DNA of 64,000 nt from Nissolia schottii (taxonomy: Eukaryota; Streptophyta; Magnoliopsida; Fabales; Fabaceae), in the NCBI GenBank assembly GCA_003254905.1, contig QANU01107820.1, forward strand, positions 3,420 through 67,419. Direction: 5' to 3'. The translations under genes were made by a program, and so were the position numbers. Positions 1-11,250 of the stretch are shown here, one piece after another. The notes under the pieces are model-generated. The model searched no databases, had not been told where the DNA came from, and saw nothing but the letters and a program-made list of their open reading frames with translations. Position 1 is the stretch's first letter, and each line of letters starts with the position of its first letter.

Positions 1-2720
1 TCTTTTATTTAATTAGTTATTTTTATGATTATTTATTTATAATCTTTTTTTACTTATGAAATAAATATTTACGAAGCTATTTTAAAAAATCATGAAATTA
101 TTTTAGAATTACGTTGGACCACATTTTATTGCATTAAATATATTCATGTTGTGTGTGTATGATTAGCATTAAACGATGTAGATATTTATATTATTTAGCT
201 AAACCCTTAATAAAATATAATGGTTACGGAAAGATTTTGGTGAAAGAAGACTTATGTTAAGGAAAGGTTCTGGCTAAGGACAAGACTTGGTACTTAAGAT
301 GTCCATTCTGACACACCTCGCTTACCTAGGAACCTCCCGAAGTATGAGATCTTAGTCTACCTTTATTTTTCCAAGATAAAACACTTAAAGATATTAAGTC
401 ACGTTATGCTATCAGTATAAGGATTATGTTATGATGACCATGCTATATATTTAAAAATGTTTTCGTGGGAGTGTATCTAGGATAGAATTGTGAGTCAATG
501 ACAGCCTGCATTGACCCTAGTATACCTTGTACAATCGTAAAGTAGAATAGGAATCATGTAAATTAGGACAAGACCGTAAAGCCCGGACATTTCAGGAACA
601 ACTAAACCATAATGCTTAGAATGCCTATCTAGAGAACTCCTCACTTGTTTGTGTTGTTAAATGTTTTAATATTATTATTATATAAATGTTTTCATGATTG
701 TTATATGTTATATATTGCATTTGCATGCCATGGTTACGAGCTGTCCCATGTCACTGTGGGGTTTGCCATTGGCTGAGCGATGACTCACCCCTCATCAACC
801 TTTTTTCAGATGCCTTTGACGAAGATGTGTCGCTCATTCAGTAAATCTTAGCAGTTGGACTCTTGGTGAGTTTCATGTTGTCATGAAATATTCTTCAATT
901 ATTTCAGTCTTTAGGATAATTTATATTTATGTCAGTCTTTAGAGTGTTCCAATGGACTACAAGCAGAGTGTAACGTATTTTGAATTAGATATGTTTCGTA
1001 TCTTATAAAGGATCTTTTTATATTTTCATGTTTAGATTATATTTAAAAATATTTCCTTTTTATTTATAAAACTGCCTGTTTTTCATGATTAGTACGTTAG
1101 GAGTATTTCGTAAGGGAACTAATCCCTTGCATGCCGGTAACGATTTCTGGGGTGGTTACATCACCGACCTTGAGTGGCTTGAGGGGGAGGTTTCCTTCCC
1201 CTATAAATAAAGACCACTAGGTAGAGCTTCTGTTGCTAATTTTCTTCAGAGCTCTTACGGTTCCATCCAATGTTGAGACTTTTGCTCATGTTTTCTTTGT
1301 AAAGACTCAAAGTCCTCACTTATGGTAGGTTTCTAGTCTTTTAGGGTGACTTAAGGTAGTAGGTCTCAACGCCCCTACTGTGGTAGTCGTGATGCTGTGG
1401 TGGTCCACGATCGTCGTGGCAATGTTGGTTCGCCTTAGCAATGCTAGTTCACTATAGCAACACCTTGCAATGGTAGTTTTCCTTTAGTTTATGAGTTTTC
1501 TCATAGTGTGGTGTTTGTTGGCCAATCCAGGTGCCAACGTTACGCCGCTCAAAGCTTCCAGTGATAGTGCTTCTCGGCGTTAGACCATTCTAGATGAGTG
1601 GAGGTCTCAGTGTGTCAAACGCTTTATGCCATGTGCTGTCGTTCAATCGAGTCAATTGTGCTTTATTTACTCTAGTTAGTTTTTTAATTACTTATTTATT
1701 TGCTCATATGTTTATTATTTGATTATGATCTTAGTGAATGCATGCATAGACTCAGGTAGTGATTTATATGATTAGATATTCTATGATATAATTACGTTAG
1801 AGTTCCATTACATGATTAGTATCTTAAGATATAACGAGGTTTGGTAATTATTAATTTGCAGAGAGCTGTAGATAGATCACCAACATTATTTAATGACATA
1901 ATCAATATTACTTGTGAACCTTAGGTTAATAGACTTATGATTTCAGTATTATTGATTATGTTTTGGCATGAGTTTAGCATATTTGGTGAGTTCTAGTTAT
2001 GGGTTTAGCGTACCCACAAACTTATAACATACCTACAGGTTTAGCGTACCCTATCCCTCATTACTGCAAGGGTTTATCGTGGCAAAGCAAGGTTAAACTT
2101 GTTTCTCTTTGATCGAGGTTGAGAATCGTCTCTCCTCGACCCCTCAATTGGAGGTGGACAAACTTACTCAGTGATTCTCCTTAGTATAACTCAGCATCAT
2201 CACAGAAACTCATATACTAGTATTGCTTAGACCGTGCTCAGTTGTTTATTTACTTCTAATGTTTATTATGTTTAGTATTTGCTACCTAAGTGATATTGTG
2301 GTATCCATTCACTAAGTTGACAACTCACCCCTTTGTCTATTGGTTTCAAATACAGTCGATGATCTAGATAACGAGCCTCTCCTTCAATAGCAGTCAAGAC
2401 TTCGACTATAGTTGGTGAGCTCCGCTTTGCAGTGGGGACTACCAGTCTTAGTGGATAGCTAGTTATGCTCCAGATAACTTACATAGAATCAGGACATGCT
2501 TAACATTACTTCCTTTATTTCAATTAGTTCAGTTATAATTTAGTTGTAACCCGTCATGAGACATTACAAATATGTAGACTTATTAATTATATTTCATTAA
2601 CAATTATTTATTTAATCATGTGAACAATAGTTTTAGTCATGTCAGAGCTCCCGTTGGAACAAGTGTCCATACGTGCAGTCACTCCCAAGTTTGGGGCGTG
2701 ACGTACACCCTTTATGAGAG
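1..2720. other. Degenerate LTR-retrotransposon-like sequence
   Basis: No open frame of useful length is visible. Two stretches resemble plant Ty3/gypsy LTR tails: about 720-1160, with an 'actcacccctc' motif before a 'ttcagatg' stretch and a 'ggggtggttacatc' end, and about 2280-2705, with 'aactcacccctttg' and a 'ggggcgtgacgtaca' end. A TATA-like 'ctataaataaag' lies near 1201. The two stretches share layout but not close sequence, so they may be two old elements. No primer-binding site, polypurine tract or target duplication was found. Confidence 0.3.
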
Positions 2721-3584
2721 TAATCCACATTACCAACAATGTTGCGTAACCAAATAAGTTAATGTAGAATGTCAATTAATTTAAAAGTCATGTTACTGGT
2801 GATTAGATAGATTACTTTGTATCAAACATCCTCCAAATGTCTTCATAATCCACATAAACTTCATAATTTTCATGCTTAAACTGGAGTGCCAAGTAATATG
2901 TGGATTTTGAGAGATAGGATGAACTTGAGAAGATAGAGCAGATATAAAACATCATTTTATTTTATTTATTTATTAAAAGTAGCTAAACGTAATATAATAA
3001 ATATGAAGTTATTTAATTTATTCTCAGTAGACAAAAAAAAAACCCTTCGAGTTTAGGTATCTAATGGTAAAAATTCCCATCCACTAAGAATTCTCTACAC
3101 TCGGTTATCTATCATTGAGCATTCTCGTAGATATCTACGAAATCAAATATCTATAATCATCCCTATATCTCCGCAATAAAATTTGATTGGATGTCCATAT
3201 ATTTAAACATATCAAAAGGTGCAAACATTTTATCTCTTTTGCACACATCATGAGATTCACTTGTGTTAGATATATGTCCCTGATGAGTGGGAGAGATGTG
3301 AGGAGGTGTTTACAACCTTTTAATACGTTGAAATAGCACCATTGATATAAAAAATTGCATATAGACTAAACTTTATCTATATAAAAATGAAAACAAAAAT
3401 GTATTGAAACCAAACCCACCCTATGTAATCTGGACTCCATCAGTTAGAATCAGCAAACCAAACCAAAGCATCCATTTCTTACCCACCCCACAATTGCTAT
3501 CCGCCACCCTTAGCCTCTTAACCCACCAGCCCCCAACGTTACCAGACACTTTTTCTCAGTTTTGATTTGAGACAGAGAGAGATA
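2721..3584. other. Intergenic, upstream of the APR-like gene
   Basis: AT-rich sequence without a recognisable gene. It leads into the 5' region of the APR-like gene. A purine-rich 'gagacagagagagatagat' run sits near 3570, just before the duplicated segment begins. No clear TATA box was identified. Confidence 0.4.
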
Positions 3585-5800
3585 GATATTAGAGAGGACG
3601 GACTAATAAACATTTCACAACATAACGTTAAAAACACCACACACACATAACATATCTATTTCCTTTTCACCCTTTTGGGTTTTGTCTTGTAATATTGCTT
3701 TTTCTTCCTTTTGGGTGTTGGATCACTCTTTCACATAACATTCCCATCTCCTAATGCCTTCTTCTTCTTCTTCTATGGCCACCTTGCTTCTTCTCCTCTT
3801 CATCACTTTTCTCTCCTTCCCACAATCCTCATCTGCATCCTTTCCAGCTTCTGCTCCTTTTATTTATGATCTTCAATCCCAATGCTCCCTTGACGTTTCG
3901 CCAAACCCACCTCTTCAGGTTCCTCTCTACCCCTTCAAATTTTATTTTTTTTAATTTGATTTTCTGGATTTTTTTATGATGGGTATTAATTGGTTTGTGG
4001 TGTTTTTTTTTCTTTTTATTATTTTGATATGATGTGATCTAGACTGTTTGTTGTTCCTTGGTTTTTTGGTTTATTGGTTTCTTGCTTTGTTCCTATGATT
4101 TGCTTATAATTAATGGTGTTTTTCCTGTAAAAAAAATGGTGTTTTTTAATTCTTGGGCGTGTCCACCTCGGTTGAAGAATTAGGTTCTTGTTTGATAATG
4201 TGAAAATGGGGGAATCAGAATATTGGGTGTTGGCAATCGTGTAATGGCAAATGGCTAAGGCCATGAAGGTGGGAATATTTAGGGGAATTCGTGGTTATGG
4301 AAGAAAGATTGAAATCATGTAGGGATAATTTCCTTTGTATTTGGTTGATATGCGTATTAGAACTGCTTTTTCTGATTCAATAACAATGGGATTCGATGTG
4401 ATGTATTGATCTCAAAAGATTGGTATGACCATCATAGAGAAGGAAAAACCACCAATAAGCTTGGAATTGGATACAATTAAATCTTATACTATATGTGCTT
4501 TGGCTAAATTGGTGTAAGTATCAGGGTTAGTTTGTCGGATTGTCTAGCATCAAAGCGGTCAGTTAGTTAAGATTATGGATCTCGATGATGTGTTTGTGAT
4601 AACTGTTTTGTAGTCTTATCCCAGGGATCAAGATAAGTACACGATTTGTATCCTTTATAGCTAAATGAAAAGTGAAATATAGTTGATTGTTTTTACTTGG
4701 ACTGGGCATATAGTGTTATTGACACAATTATGGGAATGAAATACCTCCATCCTCTGTAACCATCTAGGGTGTGGTCCTTTCTATCTGTTGAAATAGTTAT
4801 AATATGATAAAATATTATATAAATTATATCATTGATGAGGAAATGCATAAAATTCTCAATTATAACATGAAAAGTGTTTTACAGATTATAGGCTATATAA
4901 TGCGTTGTGTAACTTGGCAAATATATATATTGCTGATTCTATTATCTTCTGAACAAAGGAGAGGTGCATATCATCATAGTGTCTTCCAGGAAAGACAAAT
5001 CCCTGTCAAATCTTTTGAATGATAATTTTCCTCAAGAAAATAGATAGCATTTTTCTGGTGTCAGTAATCATGCGCAAATAATGTCTCAAATATAGTTTTC
5101 CTTTTTTTGTTGAACATTTAGTTACATAAAAAAATATTTGCTGTTTAAATTTAGGAACACTGATGGTATTTTAAATTTTGTTCTCATTCTATTTTTTGAC
5201 CAAAGAAAACAGTCCTTGTCTATTAAAGTTCTTGAATATAATTTTCATTTTGCAGAGCCCTTACACAAACCATAAGTCATATGCTTGGAAACGTGATAAC
5301 TGATAACCATGTAGTTAAGTTTACTAGGTGAAGCTCAGAGTCAGCACGACAATATTTATTTGAAGTTTGTATATCTGGCCTAGGTTATTCTGATTGTTCT
5401 TATGAGTTTTTTTTTTCAGCTGAGACCCTTAATCATTGTGGACTTTGAATTTTCATTCTTTCCCTTCGAACTGGATTATAGCTCATTGGCTAGTTATCAT
5501 TTTCAATAATCAATGTGTCTCCCTCCTTGAAATCTTCAGTGTGAGATCCTCACGGACACTGTATAAGATTGAATATTTTGCTCAAATTTTAAATGTTATG
5601 GCTTTTGGTAATTTGTGATATGGATTGCGTACCATGGTAGTCAAAATCATGCTTCTAGTCATAGAATTGTGTCATTCTACGCATTTCTCTTCTTTCTCTA
5701 GTCTTGTTCCTAGCTCTGAAACGTTTTGGTGGTTCCTGAAGCATGTGCTAGCTTGTAAAATTGCGTTGTTCGAGCATCTCCAGCTAGGTTGAAACGTTTT
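3585..5800 (+). repeat. Tandem duplication copy 1 (exon 1 plus start of intron 1)
   Basis: This roughly 2.2-kb segment is followed directly by a diverged copy of itself (about 5805-8090). Shared landmarks in the same order include 'ggac(g/a)aactaataaacat' near 3600 and 5822, the exon-1 sequence, 'aggggaattcgtggttatgg' near 4280 and 6488, and 'gaagcatgtgcta'-like sequence near 5738 and 8034. Copy 1 holds the version of exon 1 with an intact splice donor. Small indels throughout show that the event is old and not an assembly artefact. Confidence 0.85.
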
Positions 5801-8800
5801 TTATTTGAGGTAGATATTGGAGGACAAACTAATAAACATGTCACAACACAACGTTACAAACATCACACACATATATCTATTTCCTTTTACCCTTTTGGGT
5901 TTTGTCTTGTAATATTGCTTTTTTCCTTTTTTGTGTTCTTCACTCTTGCACATAACATAATCTTCTCCAATGCGTTATTCTTCTTCTTCATCATCCATGG
6001 CAACCATGCTTCTTCTCCTCTTCATCACTTCTCTCTCCTTCCCACAATCCTTATCTGTGTCTTCTCCAGCTCCTCCTTCTTTTCTCTATGCTCTTCAATC
6101 TCAATGCTCCCTCGATGTTTTGTCAAACACACCTCTTCCTCTCTGTCCCTTAAAATTTTCCTTTTTCTATTTTATTTTCTGGATTTTTATGTGATTTTTT
6201 ATGATGGGTATCAGTTGGTTTGTGGTCTTTGTATATTATTTATTTTGATATGAAATCCAGACTGTTTGTTGTTCCTTGGTTTTTTAATTTATTGGCTTCT
6301 TACTTTGTTCCGATGATTTGCTTTTAATTAATGGTGTTTTTGATTCATGGGTGTGTCCACCTCAGTTGAAGAATTTAGTTCTTGTTTGATAATGTGAAAA
6401 TAGGGAATCAGAATATTGGGTGTTGGCAGTCATATAATGTAAGCCAGGCATATCACAGATGGCTTAGGCAATCCAGGTGAGAATATTTAGGGGAATTCGT
6501 GGTTATGGAAGAAAGATAGAAAGCATGCTGGGATTATTTCCTATTCTATTTGGTTGATATGTTTATTAGAGCTGCTTTTGTAATTCAGATCAAATGATGG
6601 GATTCGTTGTGGTGTCTTGATCCCATAAGATTTCTATGACTATCGTAGAGAAGGAAAACCCGTCGATAAGCTCGGAAACAATTAAATCTTGTACTATATG
6701 TGCTGTGGCTAAATTTTTGTAAGTGCCCGGGTTAGTTAAGTGCCCGGGTTAGTTTTGTCAGATCATCTAGCATCAAATAGATCAGGTAGTTAAGATTGGG
6801 GATCTCATTGATGCCTTACTGTTTTGATGTCCTATCCCAGGCATCAAAATAAGTAAGTTATTTATATCGTTTGTAACTGAATGAAAATTGAAATATAGTT
6901 GATTGTTTTTACTTGGACTGGTCATAGTGTTATTGGCACAATTACGGCAATGAAATACCTCCATCCCTTGTAACCATCTAGGGTGTGATCCTTTCTATCT
7001 ATTGAAGTAGTTTACTTGTGATAAAAATATTTTACAACTTATATCATTGATGAGGAGAATGCGTAAAATTCTCAATTATAACATGAAATGTGTTTTAATA
7101 GGTTATAGGCTATGTAATGCATTATGTAACTTGGCAATTATTGTGTTTTTGATTCTATTATCTTCTCTAGGATCTTCGAAACAAAGGAGAGATGCCTATC
7201 ATCATAGTGTTTTCCAGGAAAAACAAAATCCTCATCAGATCTTTTGGATGATACTTTTCCTCAAGAAAATAGATAGCATATTTCTAGTGTCAATCACTGG
7301 AAGAATAGGATAATCTCTCAAATATAGTTTTCCATTTTTGGTTGAACATTTAGTCACAAAAAAAATATTTTATGTTTAAAGTTAGGAAAACTGATGGTAT
7401 TTTAAATTTTGTTCTCATTCTATTTTTTGACCATAGAAAACAGTTCTTGGCTACTAAATTTCTTGAATATAATTTTCATTTTGTAGAGCCCTCACATAGA
7501 CCATAAGTCATATGCTTGGAAACATGATAATTGATAAGTCATACTAAGATCTAGCACGCAGTCCATTTATTTATAACCTATAGTTTGTTGATCATTGTTC
7601 AATTTTAGGCAAGTTTACCAGGTGACGCTCAGAGTCAGAGCACCAAAATAAACATTATATGTCTGTATAGCTTCCCTGCCCTAGGTTATTCTGTTTATCC
7701 TTGTGAATAAATTTGATTCAGCTGAGCCCCTTAATCATTGTGGACTTCAAATCTTCATTTTTTTCCCTTCTAACTGGATTGTATCATTGGCTAGTTATCA
7801 ATTTTCGTTATGTCTCTCTCCTTGAATCCTTGAGTGTGAGATCCTCACTGTATGAAACCAAATATTTTACGCTTATTATGCAACTAAATGTAGCTTTTAG
7901 GAATTTGTGCTATGGATTGCGTACCCTGGTAGTCGATGTCATGCTTCTAGTCGTGTAATTGTATCATTCTACATGTTTCTCTTCTTTCTCTGGTCCTGTT
8001 TCTTGCTCTGAACATGTTTTGGGTGATTGCTAAAGCATGTGCTAGGTCATAAAATTACGTGGTTCATGCATCTCCAACGAGGTCCAAACTTCTGCTGAAA
8101 TTGGGGTTGTTGGATCCGGCGATGGGAGGGAAAAAAAAAAAAAAGAAACCCAATCCAAAACATTTACCCACCCACATTAAATGACCGCAGTTTACATCTA
8201 CCCCCCCTCCCACACACACACACGTATATACAAAATTTCATTCAAAGCGGCTGGAACCATACTGTTTGTGGAAGGTGCAACCTCAGCTGCACCTAGGTGA
8301 TGTGACCATAACTGCTATTAGGTTGTGCAACACATGCGATGGCGGTGCGAGTCGATCTGCGACGGTGGTGTGACCTAGGCTGTGCAAGTTCAACCTTGTT
8401 TGTTTTCTGCTTCCTCTTTTTTTTTTTTGGTTTCTTCGATATCTTGGCTTTTGTTCTCTACTTGAGTTTTGCGAAGTGTAGTTGGGGGAGTTTTTGTGTA
8501 AAGCGGAGTTGTGTGGTGTGAAACTGTTATTTTGTGGTTCCGAGTGGGTGTTGTTTGTGGTGCTGAAACCCAGTTGTTTTTGTCCTCTTCTAGTTGTGCT
8601 TGTTGGGTGCTGTACTTGTATGCTTGTGGCTTCTACTGCTTTCTAAGATTAAAAATGTCATCTAGTGCTCCCACTGGTTCTGGTGATTTTGAAGGTTTGG
8701 AAGTTACTAACCTCAATTTGTGATCTTAGTTAGAACTTAGAAGCCTTTGTTTTGATATAAGGCTTGACTAGTTTAGGGTAACTTAGAGAAACAATCAGAG

Positions 8801-10950
8801 AAACTCACATGTCACATGACATGGCTCATATATTCTGAATTTTTAAATGGAATATATTTAAATGTTCGGTAATCTTGATTTTATTTGTGTTTTTGTATAA
8901 GTAGCAAGTACTATATTGTTGAATATAATAACAGGTAAGATCTTCTATTTCCTGTTACTATCCAATATCCATGTTTTACGTTTCTACCTTTCTGGTACTG
9001 CTCAGCAGTGGCTGGCTGAAATTGATTAGGGTTACATGTATGATATTTATGTAATGGATGCATAAGGAGTGCAATTACTGTGTTTATGGGGAAAGTTTTC
9101 TAGTGTTACTATATTACTGAGTTCCCAGTGGTGCTTCCTCCCAAAATGCATGACTTGGATTATGACATGGAAAACCTAATAGAGAACATCTAATATATTA
9201 GTCTGGACATCAATTTTTTTTTTTTTTGCCTTATGTCATCTGATTCTTTGCTTCTGAATTCCATTCTTTTGTCGCTGATTTCTGTTAGCCCCTGCAAGGT
9301 TCCCATTGAAGAAAATTGATAGCAACCCAAACCAACTGCAGTGTTCTTTTTTCTTCCTATTTTCTTTGTTCTTTTAATTTCTCTGATCTTATCATCCAAA
9401 CAAGTCTCGTGGCCCAGTGGTAAAAGTCCATGCTTGTTCAAACCTCAACTACCCTGAATTTGATTTTTTGCGAACTAAAAGCCCACCCACCGCACTTTTC
9501 ACTTTTACCTTTTTTTTGGTGGATCTTTTCACTTTTACCTAAATCTCTCCCCTAACTAAACTACATGTATCTTCTTACATTAAAAATTTGGCCTTCCATT
9601 TTCATCTTAATGATAAAATAGTTTTTTTTTCTTCTTAGTACTATTTGTATTACTTTTTTAGTTAATTTCTCCCAATTTTCACATTCTGGTATGTATTTAA
9701 CTGTTCTTTTTGATTTGTTCAGGTTGACGGGAATTTCATTGAAGGGGTTTTGTCCGGCAGAAAGAGGGTTGGATACTTTTCTATACTCTTCTATGCTTCC
9801 TGGTGCCCTTTTTCACAGAGAATGCTTCCTGAATTTGAAATTCTTAGTTCCATGTTTCCTCAAGTAGAACATTTGGCACTTGTGCAATCATCAGCTTTGC
9901 CAAGGTTTTGATGCTATCCCTTCTACTATTCTAAAGTTTCTTTTGCTGCATGATGCATGTATTGGTTGGGGTTGGTATACAAGTTGCGGCAGTTGGGTTT
10001 TTGCCAGGCTAATGCTATGAACTTTTGTTGAAAATGTGTTCTTTTTTATGCTACTTTGTGTTTTGAATTTGAAATTCAACGGAAAATATGGGATCATCAA
10101 TTGAAAAACTCTAAATGTCTTTTGATGTGTATGCACATTTATTTTGTTTCCTGCAGATTATATTCAAAATATGGAATCCATAGCTTGCCAGCTATCTTAC
10201 TAGTGAACCAGACATCTAGGGTGAGATATCGTGGTCCGCATAATCTTAACTCCCTTGTAGAGTTTTATGAGAGAAACACAGGTAAGCGATGTCCTGAATC
10301 TGAATCTTGTTTGTAAATTTGCAAATTTCTGATGGAATTTCTATGAAATTTCTATCTGATTCTGATTTCATAGCTTGGTGATTAGTGTAAACTATCCTTA
10401 GAAATCCTTTCCTTTCCAATATTTTTTTTAATTTACAAGAATGATGTATTGAAAATAAAACATTTTATATGGAATTTAACTCTTACCAGATTTTAATGAT
10501 GTGGGCTTATACTCGTTGTCTTGTTGAACCTGTTTGCCTGCCGCAGGATTTGAAGCGAATAATAATACCATCACTGGTCAACTAAGCAGCTTAATGACTG
10601 ATGAACACTCAACTATGAAGTCTTTGATTGGCTTGTCTCTCAAAGAAATATGGAACAGGGAACCCTACTTAGTTTTATCCATGTTGTTTCTGAGTTTGAG
10701 GATACTTCTCTTTGTGTTTCCCGAGATTATGGCGCGGCTCCGACCATTCTGGATGTCCTACGTTCCTCATTTCAAAATGCAAATATTTGGTGAGACAAGC
10801 CAAATGATGGGGCGTGTTCTTAATGTAGTCGACGTGAGGAGGATTTGGAACAAGCTAAGACTATGCAAGACCAGGAGCTTTCATGAAAGGGCCAGGAGCG
10901 CCAAGGCTTGGGCTTCTGTTTCATTGGGAGAGTCATCATCAGCTAGGTGA
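3754..10950 (+). CDS. 5'-adenylylsulfate reductase-like (APRL) protein, four exons
   Basis: Exons are 3754-3918, 9723-9904, 10157-10281 and 10547-10950, all with GT-AG junctions and agreeing phases, giving about 291 residues. Exon 1 gives a hydrophobic signal peptide (residues about 8-27) followed by a QSQC segment. Exons 2-3 give a thioredoxin fold with the motif YASWCPFS, so the second cysteine of a normal CxxC is absent, and a later HSLPAILLV stretch that fits the cis-proline region. Exon 4 has a transmembrane segment (about LVLSMLFLSLRILLFVF) and a basic C-terminal tail. Plant APRL5/APRL7-type proteins have this plan and a similar length; they resemble the thioredoxin part of APS reductase, lack the reductase domain, and are expected in the secretory pathway. 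The function is not established. Intron 1 is about 5.8 kb and contains a second, donor-less copy of exon 1. Exon 1 of copy 1 was chosen because its CAG|GT donor joins exon 2 in frame. Confidence 0.85.
5805..8090 (+). repeat. Tandem duplication copy 2 (exon 1 plus intron-1 flank)
   Basis: Second, diverged copy of the 3585-5800 segment, in direct orientation and immediately adjacent. It lies inside intron 1 if copy 1 supplies the first exon. Internal indels relative to copy 1 include a small local duplication of 'agtgcccgggttagtt' near 6722-6755. Confidence 0.85.
5970..6194 (+). pseudogene. Duplicated exon 1 of the APRL gene, splice donor lost
   Basis: The reading begins MRYSSSSSSMATMLLLL and matches exon 1 of the gene at 3754 through the QSQCSLDV segment. 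Where copy 1 has the CAG|GT donor, copy 2 lacks about six bases (copy 1 'ctcttcaggttcctctc', copy 2 'ctcttcctctctg'). With no donor at that place, translation runs into intron-like sequence. A weak GT a few bases downstream could be tried by the spliceosome. The region may still act as an alternative promoter or 5' leader, but as a coding exon it looks dead. Confidence 0.7.
9405..9550 (+). repeat. Possible tRNA-derived SINE fragment
   Basis: Within intron 1, 'gtggcccagtgg' near 9410 resembles a pol III A box and 'gttcaaacc' near 9436 resembles a B box. The spacing of about 24 bases is shorter than in an intact tRNA-type promoter, and no target duplication or oligo-A/T tail was confirmed. Calling this a SINE is inference. 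Confidence 0.25.
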
Positions 10951-11067
10951 TAATCTCAGTGGTTGAGACTAACAGTCTTGTTCTACTCATTTTGGAGATG
11001 GTAGAGAGTTTATTTGTCAGATAGTATTCTCAAGCTGCGAAGCTTGAGAGCACATAGCGTGCACGCG

Positions 11068-11086
11068 CTCTCTCTCTCTCTCTCTC
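11068..11086. repeat. (CT)n microsatellite in APRL 3' region
   Basis: A clean CT dinucleotide run about 120 bases after the APRL stop codon, probably within the 3' untranslated region. Confidence 0.8.
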
Positions 11087-11250
11087 ATGCTAATTGTATT
11101 ATTAGCGAAACGATGTTAGTTTTTAAGTTGGATTTTGGGAGGAAATGTAAATTTGAGAACAACTTTCCTCCTTCTTTTTTTGTTGTAAAGTAGTTGTGTC
11201 TGAATGAAAATGTAAACGTTTCCTAAAGTTTGGTATTTCTTTCGGGGGGA

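Noticed and set aside
8339-8723. Open stretches with hydrophobic and cysteine-rich readings within intron 1 of the APRL gene
   Set aside because: T-rich simple sequence gives phenylalanine and leucine runs; no family pattern, no promoter, and position inside an intron.
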